Assembly: GCA_036768485.1 (NCBI GenBank)
Contig: JAVLUZ010000338.1
Coordinates: 186,001 to 250,000, forward strand
Origin: Mermis nigrescens
Lineage: Eukaryota > Nematoda > Enoplea > Mermithida > Mermithidae
Length of the DNA stretch: 64,000 nt
Reading direction: 5' to 3'
A program made the position numbers and the translations under genes. Positions 54,489 through 64,000 of this stretch are shown here, one piece after another; position 1 is the first letter of the stretch; every line of letters starts with the position of its first letter. Under the pieces are notes generated by a model. It was not told where the DNA came from. It made no database searches and worked only from the letters and a program-made list of their open reading frames with translations.

Positions 54489-54914
54489 TATTTCTTTTTA
54501 CCTTGTTTTTGCTTTTGAGTTGAAAATATATCAACATGAAGTTCTTCTATAGGCTTGGGTCAGGTGCCAAAACCTTGCCCCATTTGCTGTTGTACTTTGT
54601 CACTTGCTTGTTTCAGCAAATTAACTGCACCATCTTTTCCATGAGCCTACATTGATTGAACAATATCACAGCCATTGAGTACATCTGCACAATATGTGCA
54701 CCCGTAGATAGAGCCTGTTTTCCCACACTAGATGCTGCTGATTTAAAAATAAATATAGCCATCAAAAAAGAGGATGGAAAAAATTACCAAGTTCAGTCCA
54801 CCTTTGGTACGGCATTTCCTTAAAGCCCGCCATGCTGTATCCAACCTGAGAGGCTTGGTCGGTATAGTAGTCTAACCAAGCATCAAAATTATCTGGATAG
54901 AATTGTTGTCTCAT
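54488..54914 (-). pseudogene. Polinton minor virion protein (D)
   Basis: Starts MRQQFYPDNFDAWLDYYTDQ, then ASQVGYSMAGFKEMPYQRW and LGNFF. Many Polintons have YY..QA......F.G..YQRGYG.G..F here, before a hydrophobic, basic part. Later frames give SVGKQALSTGAH and NLLKQASDKVQQQMGQGFG. Its stop overlaps the capsid start (TAATG). Frameshifts near 54770 and 54650. Position and pattern suggest an internal virion protein. The exact role is not known to me. Confidence 0.55.
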
Positions 54915-54946
54915 TTTTTGTAAAATTTTCAGTGTTCAATTAAGCT

Positions 54947-55604
54947 TTATGTTTCTTTTATAGATTTATCCAGTATATCAGTGGCTTTTTCTCTTCTGAC
55001 AATGGCATAGAAAATGACTGAGGTGGTGATGCATAAACTTGTTTTTGTATTGAATTCAATTGACTTTTGTTTAGATTCTTTTGGAATATTTTTATTGATT
55101 AATTTTTGGAGAAAAATTTCAGCACCAATAGGTGGTTTAGATTTTTGAATGTGTGAAAAATCGAAAACTAAATCAACAATGTTAGATCCCACAATTTTAT
55201 TACCATTAATAATCATTTCTCCTTTATCTCCCCATTTTATGTGTGAGCTTTTCCACGCATATTTAAGATATAATGAGGCTTGTTTCTGGCATTTTTGGGG
55301 TCTTCTATGACATATGTCTTTATAGGTTCCACAGATTCTTTCACTTCTTGCTTGGCTGTTTGAAACTTTTTAGTATCTGTAGATTCTAGAGCTCTCTTCC
55401 TTAATTTTGAGCTGTAATGGTATTTCAAGTTCCTGCTTAGCTGTTTGATAGGTATGTAAAATTTGATTATATTGTAAAATTTAAGCATCCATAGGTAATG
55501 AATTATTGTTTAAAATATTCATCATTTCATGATCTAGATTTGACATATACTTAGAAGTGCTCTCATTTTCTCCCCAAGTAAGCTCATGGATGACCAGAAT
55601 CATT
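54947..55604 (-). pseudogene. Polinton conserved coiled protein (D)
   Basis: Starts MILVIHELTWGENES, then YMSNLDHEMMNILNNNSLPM, a stop, and ILQYNQILHTYQTAKQELEI, the LD.EM..IL....LP.DE...LYNQVL.RY pattern. After frame changes it ends in the conserved C-terminal block MIINGNKIVGSNIVDLVFDF, then GAEIFLQKLINKNIP. This block recurs in Polintons before the capsid gene. The C-terminal 89 residues are open. Confidence 0.6.
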
Positions 55605-55620
55605 TTGTTTGTATGAATCA

Positions 55621-55962
55621 TTATTTAATAATTGCGTCTGCTAAAAGCTGTCCTGCAATTCCAAATATATGCGTGAGTAAGGCAGGAAGGAAACCTCCCT
55701 TTTGTACCATTATGTCCTTTTTTCTCTTGTAGTGGTGTATTTGAGGCAGATAGGTTGCGCAGCTGTGTCTTAAATATAGTCGATTTTTTTCAACTTGTGC
55801 TGTTTTGAAGGGACATCAGATTTAACACATTGAGTATGCATTAACATAAGCATAAAATTAGGTAATTTTTGGCATGTTCTAATATTGCCATATGTTGCTT
55901 AGGTTTTGCGTAGACAACACATCTATGTGACTAATGTGTTTTTGCAAATGTTCTGGAGCCAT
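55621..55962 (-). pseudogene. Small basic/hydrophobic Polinton protein (D)
   Basis: Starts MAPEHLQKHISHIDVLS, decays in the middle, and ends YKRKKDIMVQKGGFLPALLT, then HIFGIAGQLLADAIIK. A basic run followed by GGFLPALL and a hydrophobic tail is typical of the short Polinton protein compared with adenoviral pX/pVI-like core peptides. It lies 17 bp before the coiled gene, as in copy B. Confidence 0.6.
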
Positions 55963-56165
55963 TTTTTGGTAAAGATAAAAACACGTGAAAGTTCTTTTTA
56001 TACTTTTTTGGTGTAAACAACAGGATTTTTAGAAAAAAATTTTATTAAGGAGATACAAATTTCTAGGTGTAGATTATGTCCAGTCTATTAAAAGGAAAGA
56101 ACATGCTTCTTTTGTGGCATCATTGAAGGCTTTCAGAAAAAACTAAGGATTATGAGGGTAGACCT

Positions 56166-58536
56166 GGGCCCGGTTGCTCGACTCCACCTTAATAAAGGTT
56201 AACCATTAAAAATTAATTTTATATGGTTGGCCAGTTGCTCGACTCCACCTTAACGCCAACAACCATTAAGATTCCCTTAACAAAACCATTAACGTAAACC
56301 TTAACTAATAACCATTAACGTTAAGGTAAAACCTTAACTAATAGTTTTGTTAAGGTTTGTAAAAATTGGGTTGCTTGACTTGACCATTAATTAATGGTTG
56401 AACATTTGTTAAGGGAAGTTTAAGGGTACCATTGAAGAAACCATTAACAAAAACCTTTAATGGCTGCATCAAGGGAAATCTAATGGTAGCGTTAAGGTAA
56501 GCTTAATGGTTGCGTTAAGGGAAGTTTAATGGTTGTGTTAAGTTCACATGTATTCCACGAGAATTTTAATGTTTTGGTTAAAGTACATAGATATAAAACG
56601 TTGAGAACCATAGTCATTGAAAATTCGAATTTTCTTTTATTTTACTCTTTTACGCTTGACTTTTGGTTTTGGTTTGAATTTGTCTGATAATGGATCGCAG
56701 TGACAGCAATACACTTAATGAGGAAAATAAATGAAAACGCTTGTTAGTCCGGGTAAAACATAAATGGTTGCTTGCAATGATATGGAAATTTAAAAAAAAT
56801 AAAGAAATAAAAATAGGAAATACAATTTTGATTTTAGCGCATTTTTTGGCAACAGCTAAAGAAAATGAAGAAGCCAACTGAAAAAACTCGTTCTCGAATA
56901 AAATCAGGGTTAGCAAGGCTGGGTTCTTTGAATCTGGATTTTGAGGTTTTTTTGTGGGTTTTTTGGGTGCAAAAAATCATTGGCTTTTGGGTTTTTTATC
57001 CACTGGTTACCAATTTTTCAAATAGACTGAAATAAATACTGTAGGTGATTCAAATTGTATTTCCAATCTCTTTTTGTTTGCTTTATGCTGTTCCTAATTA
57101 AAGGCTAACCAACCTCAGTCTGGTCAACACAATGCCATGCTGGAAAATCTCAGCCCCTAGTTCACAATTGCCATCCCATGCTGCAAAACAGGGCGCTTTT
57201 ATTCGGCCACCTCAATAGTTCACACTTTTCTGAGTTCGACCAAATTTTTCTATTTCCTAATATTTTTTGAGAGCCAGTGCATTTTTTGATTAAAATCTGG
57301 TAATGTCCAAGCATTGAAAAGGAAGATAAATACATATATGTGGCAACCGCAGTGAACAATCAATTTTGTTGTTGGATTTCAATATTAGCAGAATAAAGTT
57401 GTTGCTCTTTGTTTGTCTTGTTTCTTGCAGCTGTTGGAGTATTCCTAGCTACTTTATGTGGGTTAGTTGTCATTTCCATTAAAAAAAGCCAATGAAACCC
57501 CAATAAAGCACAGAAAACTTAAAAAACCCATAAACCCAAAATTCAAAATTTTCAAATCTGGGTTTTTTCCATACCTGAATAGAATATTTATTGAAATTAT
57601 TGTCATTAAAATGAACTGATGGGTTTCATTTAACAGTGGACCGACGAGCATGTATCATATTATTAAATAAAAGAAGAATGAAAGAAGCTTTACTTTTTAA
57701 GTGTGAAATGTCATCATTGAGTTACATATCTCGTGAAAACGATAATTGCATACATGAAGTCTCTATATGAACCACGTTTTAATTGTCATAAAATTATGTA
57801 GTTGGAAAAAATTTAATTGTTAAAAAAATTTCTATTTATGTAAAGATGAGGTTTGTATCAGCCATTTTTCTGTAATTCGCATTGTCAGTAGGCAGCGTTC
57901 ATAGTTGCTTTGTCTGCAAGTAGAAAAAAGGATAAACTAATATTATTGTTATGAAATCTTCAGTATTAAGGATAACTTGCTAAATCTAAATCGGTCATAA
58001 AATTCATCGTCCTTGAAATTAGTCAAAGGACTTATTTTGACTTTGAATTGGCGAGAACTTGTCATAATATTAAAAATCGGAACAATACATAGGAAGAAGC
58101 ACCATTTTTCAAAGTGAAAAGCAATCAACGAGTCCGTTAATGTAGCTCTCGAGCTACCTTAAAGAATGAACCTTAACAAAACCATTAAAGTTGGTAAGGT
58201 GAAGCCCAGCAACCTAATTTACCTTAAAGAAACCATTAAACGCTTAATGGGAGCGTTAAGGTTCCAGTCGAGCAACCGGTTTTAAGGTAGACATTAAAAA
58301 ACTGAGCTCTAATTAATGGCTGCACTAAGGTGGAGTCCAGCAACCAAAATTTAAATCGACCATTAGACTTCCCATAAAGTCGAGCTTAATGGTTGAGTCG
58401 AGCAGCCCAATTTTTTCAATGGTTCCGTTAAGTTGGAAATTGGACTTAACGCGACCATTAATTAATGGTTAGCGTTAAGGTGACCATTAACGTTAAGGTA
58501 AACATTAGTTAATAATTGAGTCAAGCAACCGGGCCC
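56166..58536. mobile_element. Non-autonomous DNA transposon with long iterated arms
   Basis: Both ends are GGGCCCGGTTGCT(C/T)GACT, inverted. Each arm (56166-56560 and 58130-58536) is a patchwork of GTTGCTCGACTCCACCTTAA, CCATTAA and TTAACG units in mixed orientation. The middle has no recognisable transposase. No clear target duplication was found. The GGGCCCGG ends recall Harbinger/ISL2EU-type elements, but the superfamily is open. Confidence 0.8.
56926..57585. mobile_element. Nested MITE with GGGTTTTT-rich inverted arms
   Basis: The left arm (CAAGGCTGGGTTCTTTGAAT, then GTGGGTTTTTTGGG) and the right arm, reverse complemented (AAACCCAGATTTGAAAATTT, GGGTTTATGGGTTTTTT), are diverged inverted copies of the repeat also seen alone at 47728-47862. 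It sits inside the 56166-58536 element. Confidence 0.6.
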
Positions 58537-58931
58537 TGATGGGCTAATGTTTGTACCTGGAGCCAATCAGAAGGATTATTCATTAAAACTATATATTCCA
58601 TGTTTATGCGACATGTTATTAGGCCTTTAAAAAATATGCTTTGAATGATATTCATGACAGAAATATCCCAATCATGACAACCGCCTGCTATCTTGCCTAA
58701 CTAGACTTATATTAGGAGGTCCTTCCATGAAAATTATGTTAGTTTGCAATTCTTCAGGCGAACTTTGATCTTCTGCAAAAACCGCCATATAAATTTTTGA
58801 GATTGATGAATAAAATTATTTGCTTTTTTTACAAGCTGTTTTAAAAAAGTTGAAATTCCAGCCTTTGTGGAGCTGGCTACAATACAAGTAAGGGGGTATT
58901 CAAATTGGAGATCCATTTTCATTATGTGTAT

Positions 58932-60694
58932 TAGTGATCGACCGGAGCGGCCAAAATGGCCGGGCCGGATTGAACCATGTTGCTCCGGCCTGAGCCGGAG
59001 GCTGGAGCTGGAGGCCAAAGCCGGAGAAATATAATTTAACACGTGTGGATAGATAAGACATCTTTGTGACCAAGACCTAGACCATAGTGCACATGCATCT
59101 TTACTGTATAATCAGCTAGTTAGTTATATGAAATACAGGGGCAGATTTAAGGGGGCAGTGGGGGGGGGAATGGCCGCCTCCCCCATTGGCCAAAAATATT
59201 TGGCAAGATAAAGAATGGATATGCAATTTGCAATGATTTTCGGCCATCAGTGACCATAATTTCTCAGAATTTTTCCGGTTTTATGCGTTGGATGATATGT
59301 ACCTATTAATGAGATTTATTTACTTTCCTGGCGACCTGGAAGCCATTATCTGTTCATGTAGGTTCCAAAACAATTTTTACAGCAGAATCAGCTATTTCTG
59401 CATAGTTTTCTTTGATTTTCGATTAAAATTTTGATGTTTCACATCAAAAGCTATAAATACAAGAAATCTAGCAGTAAATCGTGCTTCTAGACACAATTTT
59501 TTTTGTATTTGGCAAAATTTTTCCCGATGTACAAAAATTTTTGGGGACCGTCCTTGTACATGTACAAAAATTTTTGGGAAGATAGAAATTGCAAAAAAGG
59601 TCTGTAATTCTGAAAAACGAGTGATTGTGTGTTCTATATATCTTTATAATGGCAGAAATTGCATTTCAAAAGGGGAAAATGTCAAATTTTTTGGTGCTTT
59701 GTGCTGTTTTACGAATCTTAGTGATTTTTGCCCTAAGAGACCCAGAAATTACCTAAAACACACTACTAAAATTCGAACAACTCTCTTTTTACCACACTAA
59801 AATTGCTACTGTACCATATAATAGTACCTAAAAATTTGTGTGTGCAAAATGTACAAAGACTTTTGGGGACGATCTTTGTACATGTACAAAGGACCTTGTA
59901 CAAAAAATACTGACTGCTTCCTAGATGTCTATCCGCCTTGATTTCACAAGTTTTCCGGCACTTCAGCGCCAGATTTTTATAAGTCAAAGAAAGTTAATGA
60001 TTTTCTCGCACAAAAATGTCAAAAGTTTCAAAATTTTTAGGAAAAATATTGCATTAAAAGTGATTTTATGTAAAAGTACACAATGTAGAACAACAAAAAA
60101 CACTATTTCAGCGCATTAAGGAGAAATTTTTGTACCTATTTTTGACTATTTTAGGAAAAGTTGGGATACCGCCCCCCTTAGGAAAATTCTAAAAGAATGG
60201 ATATGCAATTGCAATGATTTCTGGCCGTCAGTGACCATAACTTCTCGAATTATTCAGGCGCTACATGCCGGATGATACCTATTATGTTAAAGCATGATTG
60301 TGTGTGACCATATATACATAGGTACGTTACATACTATATTATGTTCAGTGAACCGCAATATGACTTACAGAATGGACAGCAACATTGTTCCTGGAAAATC
60401 AGTATAGCATGTGCAGTGCAGGCCAGACTGCATCTTATGCTACCGTATGACTTCCAGTGTTAACAGTAATTTACTGCAGCAATTTTCACAATTTTTTGTT
60501 TCATTTTCATTTCGTTTTATCCTGAAAATAAATATTTTACAATTGTGGTGGTGATAGACACTTTATTTGGTGTTATTTCCTTTTTCTGCTGTTATATTGT
60601 GCTCTGACTAAATTAATCAGCAAACTGGATCACCGGAGTGGAAAAAATGGCCGGATTTGCTGGAGGCCGGAGCCGGATCTCCGGTCAATCACTA
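58932..60694. mobile_element. hAT-like non-autonomous transposon
   Basis: Left TAGTGATCGACCGGAG and right, reverse complemented, TAGTGATTGACCGGAG. Inside lie GC-rich patches of GGCCGGAGCCGGA type at both ends. The flanks ATGTGTAT (58924-58931) and ACGTGTAT (60695-60702) form an 8-bp duplication with one change. No transposase. ATGTACAAA/TTTGTACAT palindromes cluster near 59520-59570 and 59850-59900. Confidence 0.82.
59213..60290 (+). repeat. Direct repeat pair inside the hAT-like element
   Basis: About 95 bp beginning AATGGATATGCAATT.GCAATG and containing CAGTGACCATAA.TTCTC occurs at 59213-59310 and 60195-60290. It suggests a nested insertion or an internal duplication. Confidence 0.75.
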
Positions 60695-60702
60695 ACGTGT
60701 AT

Positions 60703-61322
60703 GAATTGTGCTTTTTCTAATATAGATGAAGCTTTCTCTGCCAGCTGCTTATGCAGCTGCCCAGCCTGCAAGGCAAGGACCTGGAGCTTCAGCACAGGCC
60801 ATAATTTTGGGTTTTTTTGTATTTTTTTCAGACAAATGTACATTTTTTACAAATTGAGGTTTTCTATATTGCTCATGATACACTTAATTTGCATATCAAC
60901 AGTGTTTTTGATTGACAGTGTCCAAATAGCGCGACATTATGGCCCAATATGTTGCCGCATTTTGATAAAAAAGATGTTTCAAAGCGGGCCATTTGCTGCT
61001 CTCAAAGCAATAGCAAAATGCCAGAAGCCACACCATTAATTTTTTCCTGTCATCTCACGCTGCATGTTGTGGTCTGCAGCAGCCGCTTTCCACTTTATCC
61101 TTGTAGGCATCAGAGAAGTGGTTCCAGTCAACATGTAGTTATTTGAGCAAAGTTGGTAATCACAGTATGGAAATTGGAGAAAAAATCCGAGCCAGCTCAG
61201 AACAAAAAGGTAACAAATATTTGCTGATCAGAAGACATTTTGACCGCACAGTAAGTGAAAATTTTTGAGAATGATGCTTTTTTAAATTTTCACTTCCTTA
61301 TATAGACTCCAGCTCTGTTCCA
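60703..61322. other. Unassigned
   Basis: A minus-strand stretch reads LQAGQLHKQLAEKASSILEK, helical. It may be Polinton E debris but is not recognised. The 133-codon plus frame lacks motifs. Confidence 0.25.
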
Positions 61323-61590
61323 ATGCTATTTTTAGCAAGCTTTCTTCCCATCATAAGGCATATTTTTTCTTTCTTTCATGTGTCCTTCAAGAAGTGCAAT
61401 TCCTGCCTCTTGTCTTACCTTATTGTATTCCAACATTTTGGAAAAATTTGCAAAGTCTTGCTCTTTGCAAATTTTTTTTGCAAAAAAGCAACAAAAGTAA
61501 CAAATTTGCAAAATAACTCTTTGCATACATTGGTTGAGGCAAGTTGCGGGAGCACAGCTGAATTGGGAGCTTTAATCTTCCCTTGAACAT
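61323..61590 (-). pseudogene. Zinc-ribbon Polinton protein, decayed (E)
   Basis: Frames read RLKLPIQLCSRNLPQPMY, then YFC, and MLEYNKVRQEAGIALLEGHM. These parallel copy A/B blocks RPPIQLC.WNLE.PM, CYYC and EFNRA..EAG..VL..YAEH in the same order. The second cysteine pair is lost. Unlike A and B, it lies downstream of integrase. Confidence 0.42.
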
Positions 61591-61748
61591 AATTCAGGAG
61601 CAGAAGAGTCTATTTTTCGACCACACACTGTAGCAAAAATTTTACAAATGATGATTTCTAAATTTTCAATCCCTTTTATACTTTCTGAGATGAGACTATT
61701 TTTAGGGTTGGAAAAAAACTGGATTTATCCAAATTTGTTTTAAAGCAG

Positions 61749-61767
61749 TCTCTCTCTCTCTCTCTCT
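61749..61767. repeat. (TC)n microsatellite
   Basis: A run of TC dinucleotides, about 19 bp. Confidence 0.95.
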
Positions 61768-61959
61768 GAACAAATTTTTTAATGATGCATACTTTTATCT
61801 GAAGTTTCTTATATAGATTCATAATTTGATTAAATGACTAATCCAACTGTTAAATGTTTCAGGAAAACTGTGCTATTTAACTAAATATTTCATTTTGCTT
61901 CCTTTATTGCGAGTGTTTAAAACTTTTTCTTACCACGTAAACTCCATCACTGTATCATT

Positions 61960-62862
61960 GCCAACTTTTTGTACTTCTGGCCTCATAGAATACGCCTTCT
62001 AATTTCTCACCCATCTGGTCCTTTAGTGTGTAAACGGAGGAGATTGTGTTTAAGTTTTTTATCTATTACCAACGTTTCTTCACTCCAGTTAGGCTTGTAG
62101 CTCTTTTCAAAATTTCTCTTGACCTCACTTATATGAAGTTTATCTCCTACATTAAAATTTAAAAATTACATTTTTATTCTCAATTTTCAATGCTTTTTAT
62201 AAAATTTGAGACTCATTGTTATTATTAAGGTTGACCGGCTCAATCTTTATTGTACAATGATTTTTGTTGTTGTAGCCTTTAATCAAATCATCTAAAATCT
62301 TAATGTGCCTATATGTTATGCTTTGTAAAATAATGCAATATGCGTTCTTTTAAAGTGTGATTAAAAATGTTTGACAATGCATGCCTTGAGCTCACTGTTT
62401 GTTGTGAAGATATCAATATCATTTTCTTTCAAAAAGGCTCGCAAATTGAGCTATCTCAAATTTCTGTGTTTGTGTCACTTTGCCCCTTTTCTGGTTTTCA
62501 ACCTTTATCTAAAATGAGTTTGAAAGCACTGAGAATCAATTCCGCGCTTTTATTTTTTACGGGTATACTCCAAGCATGTTAGCTAAACACGTCTATGCAG
62601 TTTAAGAGAAAAACATAACCATCATTATGCTTTTTCAGTGATTGCTAGTCTACTAAATCTATAGCCCATTGCTCATCAATCCTGGACACTATAACTTTAT
62701 TGTGCAGATATTTTCTTCTCACCAGTCTATGTAGAGTGTTGGTTGGGTTTCAAGCCAATTTATGACCTTTTCAGGCAATTTCACATGTGCTCTCAGAGGT
62801 TCAACCCCCATGTACCCCATCTGAGGATCATAATAATTTTTTCCATGATTCAATAGAAATAT
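61960..62862 (-). pseudogene. Polinton integrase, heavily decayed (E)
   Basis: Blocks in order on the minus strand: YYDPQMGYMGVEPLRAHVKL, HNKVIVSRIDEQWAIDLVDL with the first catalytic Asp, FTTNSELKACIVKHF where Glu is Lys as in copy A, NFNVGDKLHISEVKRNFEKS and NWSEETLVIDKKLKHN. Many frame changes. Sequence distance from A-C shows a separate Polinton family. Confidence 0.7.
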
Positions 62863-64000
62863 AATGCGTTTTTGCCTTTAGTTACAGTGCAAAAAATATT
62901 AGTACACTTTTTGCAAAATTTGACTACAATTTTTAATTTTTTGTTTTGAGAAATTTTTAAAATACAATCATAACTTTTAGCAGCAAAGCTTATATCAATA
63001 TGTTTTGTCTGAGGTCCTTCTGAGTAAAAGTACAACATTTACTTATCTTTTTTTAATAAGATTTACTTCAATTGAATATTTCTCGCAGAGTAAAAATGAA
63101 AAAATTGGAGACTTTTTACCTATCTTTAAAGCACAAAAAACACCATTTCCATTGAAAACATGGTTTCTTATGCAGAAAATTACAAATCTTTTAGTGGTAT
63201 TTCGATTTGGGCTTCATCAAACACTGCAGACAATCAACAAGATCCATTTCTACTTGATCCTAAGCTACTTAAACCTCTATGCAACTTTTTAATTTGTTTC
63301 TTCAAAAGCTTGCACAAAACTAAAATTGATAGAACAATTATGAGAACAATACACCCAAAAATTTCATTATAAATAGGTTGTAAGTGGTATCTAGTTATGC
63401 ATGTACCATTTAACATTTTTGATAGCTAATGAACGTTTAACTAGCTGATATAAATGCTGTACCATGCTACTCTGCCACTGCAAAATGCAGTGTCTGATAG
63501 CAGCGCGGGAGCTGAGCATGTTTGGCACCATATGTTTTTTGGGTTCTTATTTTTTACTTTTGACGCATTTTTCTATTTTTCTTTGAACGTAATGGAATCC
63601 TTCTTACCACAATACACTAAAAACGACATATCATTTTGGGACAGGAGACACCTAGAACATTCACACAAAAACCCCATTTTGCCTGTATGTACAAGACCGG
63701 CTACCTGCTGCCACAAACTTGCTTCTGCAAGGTACATGTGGCAACAGCAAAAAAAGACCCAATCACTAGATACACTGCACCATGTACCTGCTCCTCACAG
63801 GGTATGAAGTGCACCCAGAAAGAACAAACACACAGCATTCTAAAAGGGCACTGTTGAATAATCAGGCTGTACAATGCATTTATTACATACAATTTTTGTA
63901 CTTTTTTGATGCATTTTCTGTGACAATAGTTTGGTTGGGCAAGCGCCAAATTTGCGGAAAATATACAACTTTTTTGACAATATTGTTTTGCTGTACAAAC
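62863..64000. other. Unassigned, one cysteine-rich frame
   Basis: Mostly AT-rich. Plus frame 63636-63857 (73 codons) ends with TCFCKVH, APCTCSSQGMKCTQ and HC. The C.C...G..CT spacing recalls short cysteine tails of some transposases. It is unrecognised and may be chance. Confidence 0.25.

Larger units (their letters stand above)
52818..55962 (-). mobile_element. Polinton/Maverick D, virion-gene segment
   Basis: Five genes on the minus strand with short or overlapping junctions: small hydrophobic protein, coiled protein, minor virion protein, major capsid, protease. Sequences are too different from copies A-C for a recent shared origin, and here the capsid-protease pair follows the coiled gene. 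Integrase, polymerase, ATPase and ends are missing. Confidence 0.75.

Overview
This 64 kb window looks like repeat-rich, AT-rich nuclear DNA of an animal, most likely an invertebrate. The grounds are dense short non-autonomous DNA transposons, Polinton/Maverick elements, a Penelope-like retroelement, intron-like AG/GT junctions, AATAAA signals, and no operons or bacterial ribosome sites. No host gene could be recognised. Almost everything that can be named is a mobile element, usually broken. The species cannot be told from the sequence.

Layout. 0-8 kb: short hAT-like repeats (family A here), decayed retroelement pieces (a gag-like zinc knuckle and a 63-bp repeat) and a TA-flanked element at 6850-7313. 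8.5-13.1 kb: one Harbinger element bounded by TTA duplications, with a Myb/SANT-like gene on the plus strand and a broken transposase on the minus strand. 13-20 kb: more family A repeats, env-like and integrase-like retroelement debris, and a possible LTR. 20-33 kb, minus strand: a gag fragment, a truncated Polinton (A) and a nearly complete small Polinton (B). B carries integrase, capsid proteins, adenain-type protease, packaging ATPase and small conserved proteins. A Penelope-like element split its zinc-ribbon gene, and a family A repeat sits in the last codons of its capsid gene. 36-41 kb, plus strand: Polinton C, with a DNA polymerase B pseudogene in exon-like blocks running in frame into integrase, and with its capsid gene running into retroelement gag.

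41-50 kb: unassigned retroelement-like frames, a Mutator-like element holding a FLYWCH finger, two long TA tracts and decayed tandem repeats. 51-52.6 kb: the end of a pogo-type transposase with a PHD-like finger. 52.8-56 kb, minus strand: Polinton D, five tightly packed virion-type genes. 56-60.7 kb: two non-autonomous DNA transposons with long arms. 61-63 kb: a heavily decayed Polinton (E).

The Polinton genes would have worked together as a virus-like element: integrase and polymerase B for insertion and copying, protease, ATPase and jelly-roll capsid proteins for particles. Every copy here carries stops, frameshifts or missing segments, so none appears functional as read.
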